Origin: Paragyromitra xinjiangensis
Lineage: Eukaryota > Ascomycota > Pezizomycetes > Pezizales > Discinaceae
Assembly (NCBI GenBank): GCA_038503065.1
Contig: JBCAMK010000018.1
Coordinates: 620,001 to 684,000 of the forward strand
Reading direction: 5' to 3'
DNA: 64,000 nucleotides
The notes beneath the pieces are model-generated. The model worked only from the letters and a program-made list of their open reading frames with translations, was not told where the DNA came from and searched no databases. The translations under genes and the position numbers were made by a program. Within the stretch, counting starts at the first letter, position 1, and each line of letters starts with the position of its first letter. Positions 24,340-35,818 of this stretch are shown here, in pieces.

Positions 24340-25294
24340 CGTGAATGTTGTCTAGGGGAGAAAACAAAGCGATTGAAGCAAAGGAAAAGGAAAAGGAAAG
24401 AGTACAGGCACAAGATAGGGAGAAGGAAAATTGGGACCACGTGAACCGAGAAGGCAGACCCTGCAGGCTGCAGGCTGCAGGGTTAAGCTGCCCCTCTATT
24501 GCAAATGGCTTACCCTTCTGGGTTTGTGGTCCGTGCGCTCGGTACCAAGTCTAGTTCCTAGGTGGGGATCTTCTCTATGAATTGGCCAATCGGTTTGACA
24601 TCAATGAAAAACAATAACAGGTGTCTCTGACCGCCATTCCCGGTATTTTGGGAATTCTGTTTGCAGTTAAAACTTTGCCGGAAAACCTTGCAAAGTTCGG
24701 ACCTTAGATATGTCGGGCCTTATATGCACAGTTCCAGCTCTATTAGAAACGTCGTTCAAATCTCCTAAGGCAAGGCAAGGAGAGACTCGCAACCGTAGAA
24801 GGGTGAGAAAGGACGCTCTTAAGGCCTGACCCTGAGGCTCAGCCCAATTAATATCGTTCGCATTAAGCTCCGTGTTGCATCTCGATGCCCGTGTGAATCG
24901 GTCATTTCCCCTTTCACAGGCTCTATACGTCTGTGTAAAGTTGCTCAGATAGAACCTTCCCCTGCAAGTTCATCTTGTACCTGGTTTTCATCCGTTCCAA
25001 GGGTCCCTGCGCGCTAAAGCCGAGCAGACATGTGGTACATTTGTGATACCCTAGCTTTGGTATAATTCGTCACTGCTAGGAACTCACAAAATTTTTCTGC
25101 TACCAAAGACTTGATCTACCTACTCTCTATCTCCGCTCAAGATACACAAACGAGTGATACCTCATGCCATAGCCAGATATCACGTGATACGGCGGTTTCC
25201 TTGGCGCTGTGTGAAACAAGAGCCTCATCTAACATCTTGCTCGCAAGAGCTGTCAGATGCTGTACCTACACGATTAACCTCAGCCACCGATGAC
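24340..25294. promoter_or_regulatory. Divergent promoter region IDI1 / CLC
   Basis: This 0.95-kb region lies upstream of both genes. It includes a palindromic CACGTG at 24438-24443. A tandem CTGCAGG triplet follows immediately (24460-24480). Its regulatory use is not shown by sequence. In other fungi bHLH factors bind such E-boxes, so it is a candidate site for isoprenoid control. Confidence 0.4.
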
Positions 25295-28200
25295 ATGAGC
25301 TCACCGCGATTACGACCGCAGCTCCGACCCTCCCTATCGTCGCGGCTGTCGCTTGCGATTTCGACAAGATCTGCTGAAGCTGGAGAAGCTAGACATCCTC
25401 AAGAACATATAGAGGAAATTGACGAGATTCGAAGATACGAGGTGCGCTGTTACTTCCTTTGCGGCGCAAGGTGCTTTACTGACGATAGGTGGGGTGATAG
25501 GACTTTACGACGATAGGTTCGAGAGCTTGCGTGTTTCATCCTACTTGATGGCCATAGCTCACACTCGGGTTGGTAGATTGGGTCCAAGACGCGGCGCGCG
25601 CGCAACTGCAGCGACGGATACAACTACAGAAACAGAACAACGATGGGTTTTTTGTACGAGGCAGCGCAGCGGGCTGGAGGAGGAAGCTTTGGCAGTCTTA
25701 TGAAGCGGGACAGGCGTGGATTGTTATCAGTTTAATAGGTGAATTCTAGGACGCCAAGGTAGTCTTGGGGAGCTGGGGTTGCTGACGAGGAAAGGCGCTT
25801 GCATTGGGTTGAACGCTTCGTTTTTGAATATTGCTACGGAATGGTTATCGGATATAAAGCTTGGGCATTGTACCACTGCGTTCTATCTTAACGAGAACTT
25901 TTGTTGTTGGGGGTCTGATGAAGGTGAGCAGGAGGGTCCTCGTAAGTTGGACCAAATGCTAATTTGGAGTAGGATGTCCGGAGTGGAAAACTTGGGGTTC
26001 TTATTGGCCTGTGAATCACTTGATGTATATCTTATTTTCTGTACGTTGTCTGAGAGTTTCTCCAGGCGGTTCTTGCCTGTTGACAAATTGCAGATTCTCT
26101 TTGCATACACCAGTGCCATTCTCGTCAAATCCTTTGCTCCATACGCTGCCGGTTCAGGAATCTCAGAAATCAAATGCATTCTAGCGGGGTTCATTATGAA
26201 AGGCTTTCTCGGGGGCTGGACATTATTGATAAAGTCTATCGGACTACCGCTCGCAATCGCTTCTGGACTGAGTGTAGGAAAGGAAGGACCTAGTGTACAC
26301 TATGCTGTCTGTACCGGTAATGTGATCAGCAGGTTCTTTGAGAAATACCGAAGAAACGCCGCAAAGACTAGGGAAATCCTGTCGGCATGTGCAGCTGCTG
26401 GAGTAGCTGTAGCATTCGGAAGCCCCATCGGAGGGGTACTCTTCTCTCTAGAGGTTTGTTGGTCTCCATCATGGAGTTATAAACAAAATGATTAACCTGT
26501 AGAAGGAAATGTCGTCAAATTTTCCTCTTAAAACCATGTGGAGGAGCTACTTCTGTGCACTAGTCGCAACAGCTGTTCTTGCGGCAATGAACCCGTTCCG
26601 CACAGGCCAACTCGTCATGTTCCAGGTCAGCTATGATCGCGACTGGCACTTCTTTGAAGTTGTCTTCTTCATTATTATCGGTATATTCGGTGGTCTCTAC
26701 GGAGAGTTTGTTATCAAGTGGAATCTCCGAGCTCAGGCGTTTCGAAAACGGTATCTTACAAAGTACGCCATCGCCGAAGCTACGTTTCTGGCGGGGATCA
26801 CTGCGGTGATCTGCTACTCGAATATGTTCCTGAGGATCGATATGACTGAGAGCATGGAGATTCTGTTTCGTGAGTGTGAGGGTGGACATGATTACAACGG
26901 GCTTTGCGAGTATGTTTCGTGTTCCTTGCCTTGCTTTAGGTGCTGACGGGAGGTAAAGGAGTAAACGGAGATGGCGCATGGTGCTTTCTCTGATTATAGC
27001 TACTATCGTTCGTGTCTTCTTGGTTATCATATCCTACGGGTGTAAGGTTCCAGCAGGGATTTTCGTCCCATCTATGGCTATTGGTGCGTCGTTTGGGAGA
27101 ACAGTTGGTATCTTGGTGCAGGCGCTCCACGAAGCTGCGCCTGACTCTAGGTTCTTTGCTAGCTGTGAGCAAGATATTCCCGTGAGTCCATCACGTCACT
27201 AGAGTTCGTCAATCGAGTTTAACATACTCACAATTTCGCTTTAGTGCATCACCCCTGGTACATATGCGTTCCTAGGGGCTGCGGCTGCACTGAGTGGTAT
27301 CATGCACATTACCGTTTCAGTAGTAGTGATAATGTTCGAGCTAACAGGAGCCTTAACCTACATCCTCCCCACCATGGTTTGTCCTCCAACCAAAACCATC
27401 AAGTGAAGCTGACGAGGGACGATACAGATTGTCGTCGGGGTAACAAAAGCCGTCAGCGACAGATTCGGCAAAGGCGGCATCGCAGACAGGATGATCTGGT
27501 TCAATGGCTTCCCATTCCTGGACAACAAAGAAGAGCATACATTCGGCGTTCCAGTCTCACATGTAATGAACCAAGAATTAACAGTAATCCCATCAACAGG
27601 GATGACGCTACAAGCTGTTGGTAAGTTCCACAAAAACCCGTCTCTCGAAATGACACTGACACCAGGGGATCAGAACATATCCTCGAGACCACCGAATTCC
27701 AAGGATTCCCAATAGTCCAAGACCGTAACTCGAAGCTCCTACTAGGCTACATCAACCGAACCGAGCTCAAATACGGCATTGGTAAGGCTCCCATCCCCAC
27801 TCTACAGCAACCACTAACAATCTCCAGAACGCGCAAAACGTGAACGCGCCACACCACCCACCTCTCGGTGCTTCTTCACCCCAGCACCCACCGCCTCTAC
27901 CCCAAGTACCTCAGCACTCACGTCCGGCACTACTTCACATCTCTCTATCGACTTTACACGCTTCATCGACGCTACACCACTCACGGTGCATCCGCGCCTC
28001 CCGCTCGAGACCGTAATGGAGATATTCAAGAAAGTTGGACCGCGCGTGGTGCTTGTTGAGCATCGCGGGAAGCTGTCGGGTGTTGTGACTAGGAAGGATG
28101 TGTTGAAGTTTCAGTTTATGGTGGAGAATCGGGAGCATCCGAAGGATGATGTTGGTGAGGCACTGCGGGAGGAGCGGTTGTGGGCGTTGATTGTGAGGGT

Positions 28201-28300
28201 GGGGTTGTGGGTGAGGAGGAAGGTGCTGAGGAAGGAGGAGGAGGAAGGGGAGAGTGAGGTGGATTTGATGCCGGAGGTGGAGCTGGATGAGAGGCGGTAG
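25295..28300 (+). CDS. CLC-type chloride channel/transporter (Gef1-like)
   Basis: This is a voltage-gated CLC family protein of 804 residues, probably in Golgi/endosomal or vacuolar membranes like yeast Gef1. Eleven exons: 25295-25441, 25558-25738, 25795-25923, 25973-26040, 26094-26453, 26506-26909, 26962-27181, 27245-27376, 27428-27620, 27674-27781 and 27828-28300. Selectivity motifs are visible: GSGISEIK (195-202), GKEGPSVH (237-244) with gating Glu239, and [11 protein letters not shown] further on. The C-terminal part has two CBS-like stretches ([13 protein letters not shown] and [14 protein letters not shown]) separated by a Thr/Ser/Pro-rich insert. The gating glutamate suits either a gated channel or a Cl-/H+ exchanger. 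The start chosen is MSSPRLRP; an in-frame upstream ATG at 25154 is less likely. The first intron acceptor is the least certain junction. Confidence 0.92.
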
Positions 28301-28574
28301 GTGGGGGTTAATAGTGGAGTTAATATATGCTTGATACCATCTTTTTTTTGGGAGTCTGAGTGAGGTAATGATGGTGGACATGCTTCCTTCGATAGCCGGA
28401 GATCTATTTTATAGCAGGTCTGCTGCGTGTCTATTCAAGACTGCCATGGACTAAACCAGTATTCATCCTATACAGCACAAACAGTACTCTACTCCACCTA
28501 CTTAACCAATAAAAACAGTTTATTCCGCGTGTTCTATCGCCGCTCTACAACATAGTCTACTCAAAAAAAACCCT

Positions 28575-29585
28575 TTATTTAACGGTATCCTTAACCTCCT
28601 CCTTCGCCACATCTTTCTCCTTCTGCGGCCTTGCAGCCACCTCCTGAACCGTAGTCTTCCCCTCAACGACCTCCTTCACAATCTTATGGATATCCGCAAA
28701 GTCATGAAAGACAGTGAACGGAACGCCCTCACGCTCGCAATACATGATAAGATCTTGAACCGTCAGTGTCAATGATCACTACGTGGAAAAAGATAAATAC
28801 CTTGTCCAGCTTTAGCGAACAAAAGATCCGTTTCACGTGCAGCAGAAAGATCAGATGCACCATCGCCGCAGTAGAAGGTGATAGGACGTTCATCATCCGG
28901 GAGGTTATGGTAGGGTTTTATAGCAAGTGATTTGTCATGGCCGAAGTCACTAATCAGGTTAATTAGCTCTGCGTGTTCCACCCTACTAGAGCAAACCTAC
29001 CTATCATCATGATACACAATCTCCCATTTCCCATCCGCCTCAATCTTAACCTGATTACTCACAATCGGGATTTTATCCGCAGTAGGTCCAACCAGGTCTT
29101 TAAGCAGAGCGCGAATAATCGGCTCCATACCAGAGGAGAGGACAATCACAGGAATGTTGTTCTCCAGACACCAAGTGTAGAAAGGGTTGAATCCAGGGTC
29201 GAGCTTGATGTTCTTGCGTAGGATTTGGATGCAGTCGTCGAAGGAGGTTGTTTCAGCGACGGATTCGACCATTTTGCGGAACTCATCGCGGAAGGTTGCG
29301 CGGTGCTCGAGGATCTCGGTGTTGCCGGCTAGACGACGTTCTTTGCCGAAGCCGACGTTGTCGAACTGGGTGGGGGGTTAGTGGGGTGAGATTGGGGGGA
29401 GAAAGGGGGGTTTACGAGGTGGTTGTTGCCTGTGGTAGGGTTAGCTGCGGTGGGTTAAGGCGGGGAGGGGACGTACTGTCTTCGAGGGTGATTGTTCCTG
29501 GGAGAGTCAGTTACTGTAGAGGAAAGGGGAGAAGAGGAATACCGTCAAAGTCGGTGAAGACGATTGCTTTAGTAGCAGGAGCCAT
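28575..29585 (-). CDS. HAD-superfamily phosphatase (phosphoserine-phosphatase-like)
   Basis: This is a 256-residue HAD hydrolase resembling the yeast YNL010W type and phosphoserine phosphatases. Six exons: 29543-29585, 29477-29497, 29416-29429, 29001-29365, 28801-28949 and 28575-28753. HAD motif I is FTDFDGTIT, assembled across the first intron. Motif II is VIVLSSGM, and motif IV is CGDGASDLSAA. Between them lie NVGFGKERR and FGHDKS, typical of this subgroup. The second and third exons are only 21 and 14 bases, so the N-terminus is invisible to simple frame reading. The C-terminal 25 residues are Lys/Glu/Val-rich. The substrate is unknown. It converges on the CLC gene, with 274 bases between stop codons. 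Confidence 0.88.
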
Positions 29586-29911
29586 GATGGATATAATAGA
29601 TGAGAGATGAGATGAGGGTTATTTCAGTGGTGATAATCAACAATTGAACAGATACGTGAGATGACAAGAAGAGGAGAGAAGGCGGAATAGAAGCAGTTTA
29701 TGTACTCTCCGGCCCCTGTTTATTACCGTGATCTTCAGCTATTCCCAGTTCCATGCAGTTATTCGTCATCGGAGGGGCAATCAGTTCCTCTTTCCCCCAC
29801 TTCCGCTTCCGCCAAGCCCTCAACGACATCTCATGGAACCGAAACATCCCACCAACCCTTCTCTCCCCCTCCACCTCTCCCCTCCCTAATCCCACCTCTC
29901 GCGGCGCTGCC
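29586..29911. promoter_or_regulatory. Short divergent promoter HAD phosphatase / She9
   Basis: This stretch of 326 bases separates the two divergent start codons and must contain both promoters. If She9 used the in-frame ATG at 29753, the shared space would be only 167 bases. Confidence 0.6.
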
Positions 29912-31316
29912 ATGAGGCCGCTCTTCAGATCTATTCTGCTCGCTAGGCCCTCTGCTGCCTGTTCTGCGGCTCCCCGACTCCTGACGATCCGGCAATTGCA
30001 TTTGAACTCGAGACTGACTCGCCTGGGATGCCAATTCCCGCAACAGCAGCGACGACAGGAACTACGATTGGGACAAATCAGATGGGTTTCTTCAAACCCA
30101 GGAAGCCCCGGCAATGACGGTGACCGTCCGTTACCTCCCCCTCCAATTCCCCCAGGGCCAGACTTCAAAAACCTCCCGTCGCAGAAAGAATTCCGACGCT
30201 CCGACATGGCGAAGAAGGTCACCAAAGCCATGGAAGACCTCCAAATCGCCGCCTTCACCGCCGGCCAAAAACTCAACGTTCTAACCGGATACTCCGAGAT
30301 CGAATCCCTCAAAAAAGAAATCGAACAACTCGGTAACACCCCCCACTTCCCTACCTCCCCAATAATCCTTCCTAACACCTCAAACCTTACCAACCAGTCC
30401 CAAACCCCCGCTAAACCCCCCAACTCCAGAGGCCACCGTTAAATCCTCCCGAAACGCCGTCCGTACCGCTAAAGAAGACTACCAATCCGCCATTGCCCGT
30501 CGTTCCGCCTCTCAGCGCGAAGTCAACGAACTCTTACAGCGCAAACACGCCTGGTCGCCGTCGGACCTTGAACGGTTCACATCACTGTATCGTTCTGACC
30601 ACGCTAACGAGCAAGCCGAGGTAGCTGCACAGGAGCAGCTCGCGGTTGCGGAACGCGTCGCTGATGAGGTCCAGTCGAGGCTGGCACGGAGTATACTCTC
30701 TCGTTACCACGAGGAGCAGATCTGGAGCGATAAGATTAGACGTGCGAGTACTTGGGTTACGTGGGGGTTGATGGGGTTCAATGTGTTGTTGTTTGTGGTT
30801 GTGCAGTTGTGGTTGGAGCCGTGGAAGAGGAAGAGACTTGTGGGTGGGTTTGAGGAGAAGGTGCGTGAGGTGATCCAGGAGGAGGGGCTGCGGAATGCGT
30901 TGTTGAATTTGCATGTTGAGCCGGAGGCTATCACGCCGATTGTGGAGGCTGCGAGGGAGGCTGCGGAAGAGGTTGTAGATGGGACTGCGGATGTGGTAGA
31001 TAGTGAGCCGGTCTTGTTGGAGGAGGATATCGTGCATACTTCTGGAGAAGGCGAGGCGCCGATCGAAGAGATTGCCGCGATGGAGGCGGAGAAGGAGGCT
31101 ATAGAGGCTGCGGAGCAGCAGGAGAAGAAGATATGGGAGAGAGCGCTAGGGGAGGTAGTGAAATGGGTCGAATTCGCGAGCGAGCAGGTCGACGAGGCGT
31201 TCAGTGAGCGGGTCATATTGATCAAGAAAGTCGACCTCGCAACAGCAATTCTCGAGGGCGTTGCACTCGGGGCTTTTGCAACAGCACTCATTTCACTGGT
31301 GTTGAATAACATGTGA
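29912..31316 (+). CDS. Mitochondrial inner-membrane protein She9/Mdm33
   Basis: This is a She9/Mdm33 family protein, needed for mitochondrial inner-membrane shape. Exons 29912-30332 and 30430-31316 give 435 residues. The N-terminus MRPLFRSILLARPS is Arg-rich and lacks acidic residues, as a mitochondrial presequence should. After a proline-rich linker come long predicted coiled coils, including IESLKKEIEQL and the segment around QREVNELLQRKHAWSPSDLERF, a family hallmark. A transmembrane span follows at WVTWGLMGFNVLLFVVVQLWL, then the family motif EPWKRKRLV, an acidic region, and a second hydrophobic span at the C-terminus ending LVLNNM. An in-frame upstream ATG at 29753 would extend the protein by 53 residues but would bury the presequence, so I prefer 29912. 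Confidence 0.9.
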
Positions 31317-33147
31317 AGCATGTAGATGGATTGTATTTTTTTGTTCTTTTAAACGGATGGGCGATTATGTTTTTTTTTTTAACTTCCCCCCTCCTTCTCT
31401 TGGGATTGCCAGCAGAGCGGGTTGGTTGGGAGTTTGGGTTTTTTTTCCTTGCATGGAGGGATGGGTTGGTTTGGTGGGAAGGGATTGGACTGGACTGGAG
31501 TGTATATCAGAAAAAACATGTTTTGTAGATTTCTTTTGTGTGAGTTGCGCTAACACCCCCACTCTGTTTTGTAGGTTTGTTGTATATAGCTGTAACTATA
31601 GCGAATATACGAAGGAGAGAATGGTAGGAAAGAAAGAAGGAGCGTGTATCGCGTTGTTGGAAGTGAGGGTTGGTTGTGGTTGGGCTCGGGCTTGGGGATG
31701 TGTTGTATGATTGGCCCTACCAATTCACCTCTGCTAAACTAGTTGTATGATGGTTTTTTGAGATTTGAATGCTCCAGGGACTATGGAACGTGGAACGCCT
31801 AAGCCATGGAACGCTAAGCCGGATCATAAGATCTGACTCGAATCTCGGAGACGCTAGTGGGGGTTTAGTAGTAGTAGTAGTAGTAGTGGTGATAATTCAT
31901 TTACGTATCCAACCCTATGGGTTATGACGAGTGGGTGTTCAGTAGGAGTATGGAGTTCCAAGTATCTGTAAGAATCACATTCACTATTGACGCTATCTGC
32001 CAGCTGGTGTTTTGAAACTTGGATTTGACGCATGGCCTGACACGGTTGATTAATAGGGGCAGAGATACCGAATATCTCACAGGGGAATACCTTAATCCCC
32101 TGCCCGTTAGGGGTACCCTCTAGTATCAACGAAGAGAGATTCTTCAAGAGCGTCTGAGCTAAATAAACCCAATATCCTCCCTTCACATGGAAGACAGGTA
32201 AGTGATAGATCCTACTATCAACATCACCCAGCCAAAGCACCCCCCCACAAAACCCCACAGATAGCCAAGGAAATACAAATAGCAAAGCCGGGCCAGAAAC
32301 CAGTCAAAACAACCCAACAACTCCACCCTCTCGCCAGCAGCCAAAGGAACAATACTATTAATCCCGTCCTCGAGACGTAAGAACATAGACGACACTATCA
32401 CCACAATCTTGAACCACGGGTTAGCTTGTGGAAATCGTACACCGAGGTACTTCAGTAAGGTTTACCTCTTTCCCGGTAGGTGCACAGAGGTTTAAAGTCG
32501 CTACTTGTGTTTTAGTTTGACTAAGCGAATGTGTCCCCGCACTATGTAAAAGTTAAGTTTAAGTTTATCCACGGAAAACTCACTTCAATCCGATAACCCG
32601 ATTTTTACTACCGCGATGAAAACAAGTAGTGGTAGACAAACACGGATGAAAAGGAAAATGCGCTAAAGAATTTATACTCCAACTAGCGGGTCCTTGGCGT
32701 CCATACTTGATAGGATTTCGGTTGCGATCAATGATAGTAGGGGTGGAATATAATTATATTTTCCATAGTGAGGGTTCCCCTTGACTTTAGTTTAACTATC
32801 ACAGTTCTCTTTCTACTCTTTATATCCCATTGGTCGCCACACGAAGTGGTTGATTGTGGTTTCTGGGGCTCACGAGGGTTTAGATTGATGGGTTTACTAT
32901 TTCCAACTATTCTAAACGGGACCTATCCACTCCTGGTGGGAGGTAAGTAACAACTCCAGCGAAAAAACCACCGAGTCATATCCCATGATGCACGATCCAC
33001 CACAACTAGGATCCAAGATAAGCAGCAGCAACACCACCTCAGACAGCACAAAAAAAAAAAAAGCACCCCATCAACCAGAACCAACACCAAAACGACGTAA
33101 ACCCAAAATCCCTCACCATCTGCAAACCCCCGTCTAGTACGTCGCAC
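31317..33147. other. Intergenic region, no supported gene
   Basis: This is a 1.8-kb gap between convergent She9 and the rhodopsin-fold gene. Two overlapping minus-strand open frames (31854-32285 and 32183-32404) include a hydrophobic stretch near LARLCYLYFLGYLWGF. I cannot find a splice model or family for them. They could be a remnant or small unknown membrane protein. Confidence 0.4.
31866..31886 (+). repeat. (TAG)7 microsatellite
   Basis: Seven perfect TAG units are followed by TGG. On the minus strand it reads as poly-Leu, which extends the spurious open frame over it. Confidence 0.85.
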
Positions 33148-34506
33148 TCACACCGCGCTCTCCGAATCCGGCAGGAACGAACGAACCAGCACACCACCCC
33201 TTCCCCCCTCCCACCCAGACGCAAGCTCGCACTCCAGGGGTTGTGTCACGATCGTCAGGTCCTTCGTCATAGTCAACGAACCCGCCAGCGGGACGGTAGA
33301 GTTGGTGTCGGTTCCCGGTACTATGTGCTCTTCGCTGCCCATGAGGCTCTCTGTGGTCGTGCGAGGACGGGATCTTTGCGCGCGCATTTCGTATTCTTGG
33401 CTGTGCAGCGCGGAGATGCGGGCTGCGGAGCGTCGGACGCGTTGGAGTTCTAGGAGGAAGGTGAATGCAGATTGGATCTGCTGGGAGGAGACGTGTTAGT
33501 TGTCGGGAGGACTAAAGGGAGTTGTGGGAGAATGTGGGGGAGGATTACCCCAGGGACGTTACTGACGAATAGGGCGCAGGTGGTTTCTATGTTCGTGTTA
33601 GTGGGTGGTTAGAGGACGGGATGTGGGGAGGGGAGGGGGGGTTTACCAACTAGGGCCCAGAAGGTTGATGGGCCAGAGGGGGTGTTTGTGGAAACATCTA
33701 AAATGCGGCCGAAGGCAGCGGCGATGGCACAGATCCCGACCCCGAAGAGGAGGAATAGAAGTGTCTTCTGTCGCCATCCGATTTGCAGCCTAAACACAAT
33801 CGGGATGGGAATAGCAATCAATGGGATATCCGTCACAATATTGAGGCTACCAATGATCAAGAGCATGTGATATCCATCAGTACATTCACCTATGTCTCAC
33901 GAATCAGTCTCAGACACCAAAGAAACCCCACGTCCCGCTCCAGGGGTAGAAGTGGAAAAACCTACGTCCCGGATCAGGATCAATCTGCCAGTAATGCGTA
34001 AACGGATTACAAACCGTCGACAAGGTCAGTAACGCAGCAGCATACGAAAACGCCAGCAAATAACCCGTATACTTGACCCTCTTCCGCTGGGTCGCCGCAC
34101 GGTCCGTCAGCCGTTTACACACCATCCAGATGGCGAGCTTGCAGCCCCAGATAACCGTGACATACAGAAACCACGCTGCGATGAGTGCCTTGCTCCCTCT
34201 TTCGCGGTCTTTGATCAGTTCTGGGTTTAGCAGCACAACGAGTCGCTCGCTGGCCGTCATTAGGTTTGTGCCGTTTTTGAGGTAGTATTTAACACAGGTT
34301 ATGTAGCCAGTATAGCAGGAGGCGAGGAAAGCCATTATGATTTCCTCAAGACCTAGACGACGGGTGATTGCGCAGCGGACAAGGATTCTAAGAACAGCAC
34401 AGGACATGCCAATTCCGTAGAATATGTAAATGTCGTGAATCAGATGTGTGCCATAGATTGATTCTTCAGATCTGCCAGCAGTAGGGTTTACATCCGGTTG
34501 ATGCAT
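33148..34506 (-). CDS. Fungal rhodopsin-fold (Pth11-related) integral membrane protein
   Basis: This is a seven-span membrane protein of 384 residues with the fungal rhodopsin-like (SAT4/Pth11-related) domain, common as putative GPCR-like receptors in Pezizomycotina. Exons 33966-34506, 33647-33889, 33549-33586 and 33148-33480 join in frame. The helices are separated by typical loops. The family's conserved acidic residue in LGLEEIIMAF occupies the usual D-D-x-x position after helix 2. Helix 5 is preceded by RECTDGYHML, assembled across an intron. Unlike many Pth11 proteins it has no N-terminal CFEM domain. The C-terminal 110 residues are hydrophilic and Ser/Thr/Arg-rich, probably cytosolic and phosphorylated. 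It lacks the retinal-binding lysine context of true opsins as far as I can see. Ligand and function are unknown. Confidence 0.8.
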
Positions 34507-34872
34507 TATGTCGAAGAGGAGTTGGGTGGGGGGTTTTTTTTGGGAGCGTTTAGAAGATGGTTGCGGATGAAGAAACCGCTTTTTGTAGTGAGAGGTACCA
34601 ACCTGCGTGTTCAAATGTTTGTCTCCTATCAAGCAGGACTATCAAGAAGTGTCAGCAGATTATCGACAGCCGTATATTCTCTCGACAAACATGTTCCAGA
34701 CGAATAGTCTCAGGTCTTTGTGTCCAGCCGTCAGTGTCTTATCCCTTACCTAAAACCCTCTCAGGAACCATAACCTCAGCCAACCGAGTGATATCCCATG
34801 CTCCAGACCCACCCAGTTACCCTGTCTCCACCCGCATCAAAACCCACCACCCCCACCACTCCAAACCCACCA
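34507..34872. promoter_or_regulatory. Divergent promoter, membrane protein / uS12m
   Basis: These 366 bases separate the start codons of the rhodopsin-fold gene (-) and the mitochondrial ribosomal protein gene (+). The right half on the plus strand is C-rich (CCACCCAG, CCCACCACC), a common feature of fungal promoters and 5' leaders. Confidence 0.55.
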
Positions 34873-35442
34873 ATGTTCGCCCTCCGCCCCATTCTCAATG
34901 CCCTCCGGGCGCCCGTCCCAGCGCGCGCATTCTCCACTACCCCAACCCCCCTCGCAACCTTCAACCAGGTGATCCGCGGACAACGCAAACCGCAGCCTGC
35001 GCGGAAGCCGGTCTCCCCGGCGATGTCGACCACGGGAAAGCCGTGCATGAAGGGGGTTTGTTTAAAGGTCACTATCATGAACCCGAAGAAGCCCAATTCT
35101 GCGGATCGGAAGATTGCGAGAGTGAGGTTGAGTAATGATAAGGTTATAACGGCGTATATTCCTGGTGAAGGTGAGGGCTTCTGGTTGGTTTAGAGTTGGT
35201 TGGGTTGGGCTGAGGTTGGTGTTAGGTCATAATGTTCAGCAGCACTCGGTTGTTCTGGTTCGTGGTGGGCGCTCCCAGGATTGTCCAGGTGTGAAATACC
35301 ATTTGATTCGTGGTGCGCTAGATCTTGTATGTCCACCACTCTTCCTCAATTCAACTCCGACTAACACCATCAGGGTGGTGTTGCATCTCGCACCACCTCA
35401 CGTTCGAAATACGGTACGAAGAAGCCGAAAGCAGGGATATGA
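34873..35442 (+). CDS. MRPS12: Mitochondrial ribosomal protein uS12m
   Basis: This is the mitochondrial small-subunit ribosomal protein S12, at the decoding centre. Exons 34873-35170, 35226-35326 and 35374-35442 give 155 residues. The first 50 residues ([20 protein letters not shown]) look like a mitochondrial import signal. The core is unmistakable: [47 protein letters not shown] and [15 protein letters not shown]. It ends with a GTKKPK basic tail. The invariant lysine region of S12 (KPNSADRK) is intact. Upstream in-frame start positions exist, but MFALRPIL is the first ATG that gives a sensible presequence. Confidence 0.95.
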
Positions 35443-35818
35443 ATAACCCCTTACCCATCTGTATAAAAGTAAATAAAACACCATAGAATCAACCTATCCA
35501 TTTATGTCTGAGAGAGAAATTTATAATATATGATGTACTTTTACTATCATAACCCCCACCCCTAAATAATAATGTCCAAACCCAACCCATACATGCAGGT
35601 GAAATTTCCTTTTTTCCTCAATATTCCCAATGTTACCTCCCACAATACTCTGTTTACTAACCTCGCCCTACATCCTCCAAACCCAAGAAAGGCATTATGA
35701 TAAAACAAACCAACGTAAACCACAAAGTTCGAGTGGAAAAAGAAAAAACAACGCCAAATCGTCACGTCAAGCCAAGCGAGTGTCACTATGAATGAAAATC
35801 TTCAAGTCGTTACTGCAA
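35443..35818. other. Intergenic 3' flanks
   Basis: A 376-base AT-rich gap between the convergent uS12m and GT15 genes. It carries both 3' ends; no other feature is seen. Confidence 0.6.

Noticed and set aside
33148..34506. Light-sensing opsin
   Set aside because: The fold class is the fungal rhodopsin-like Pth11-related type; no retinal-lysine motif in the last helix was recognised.
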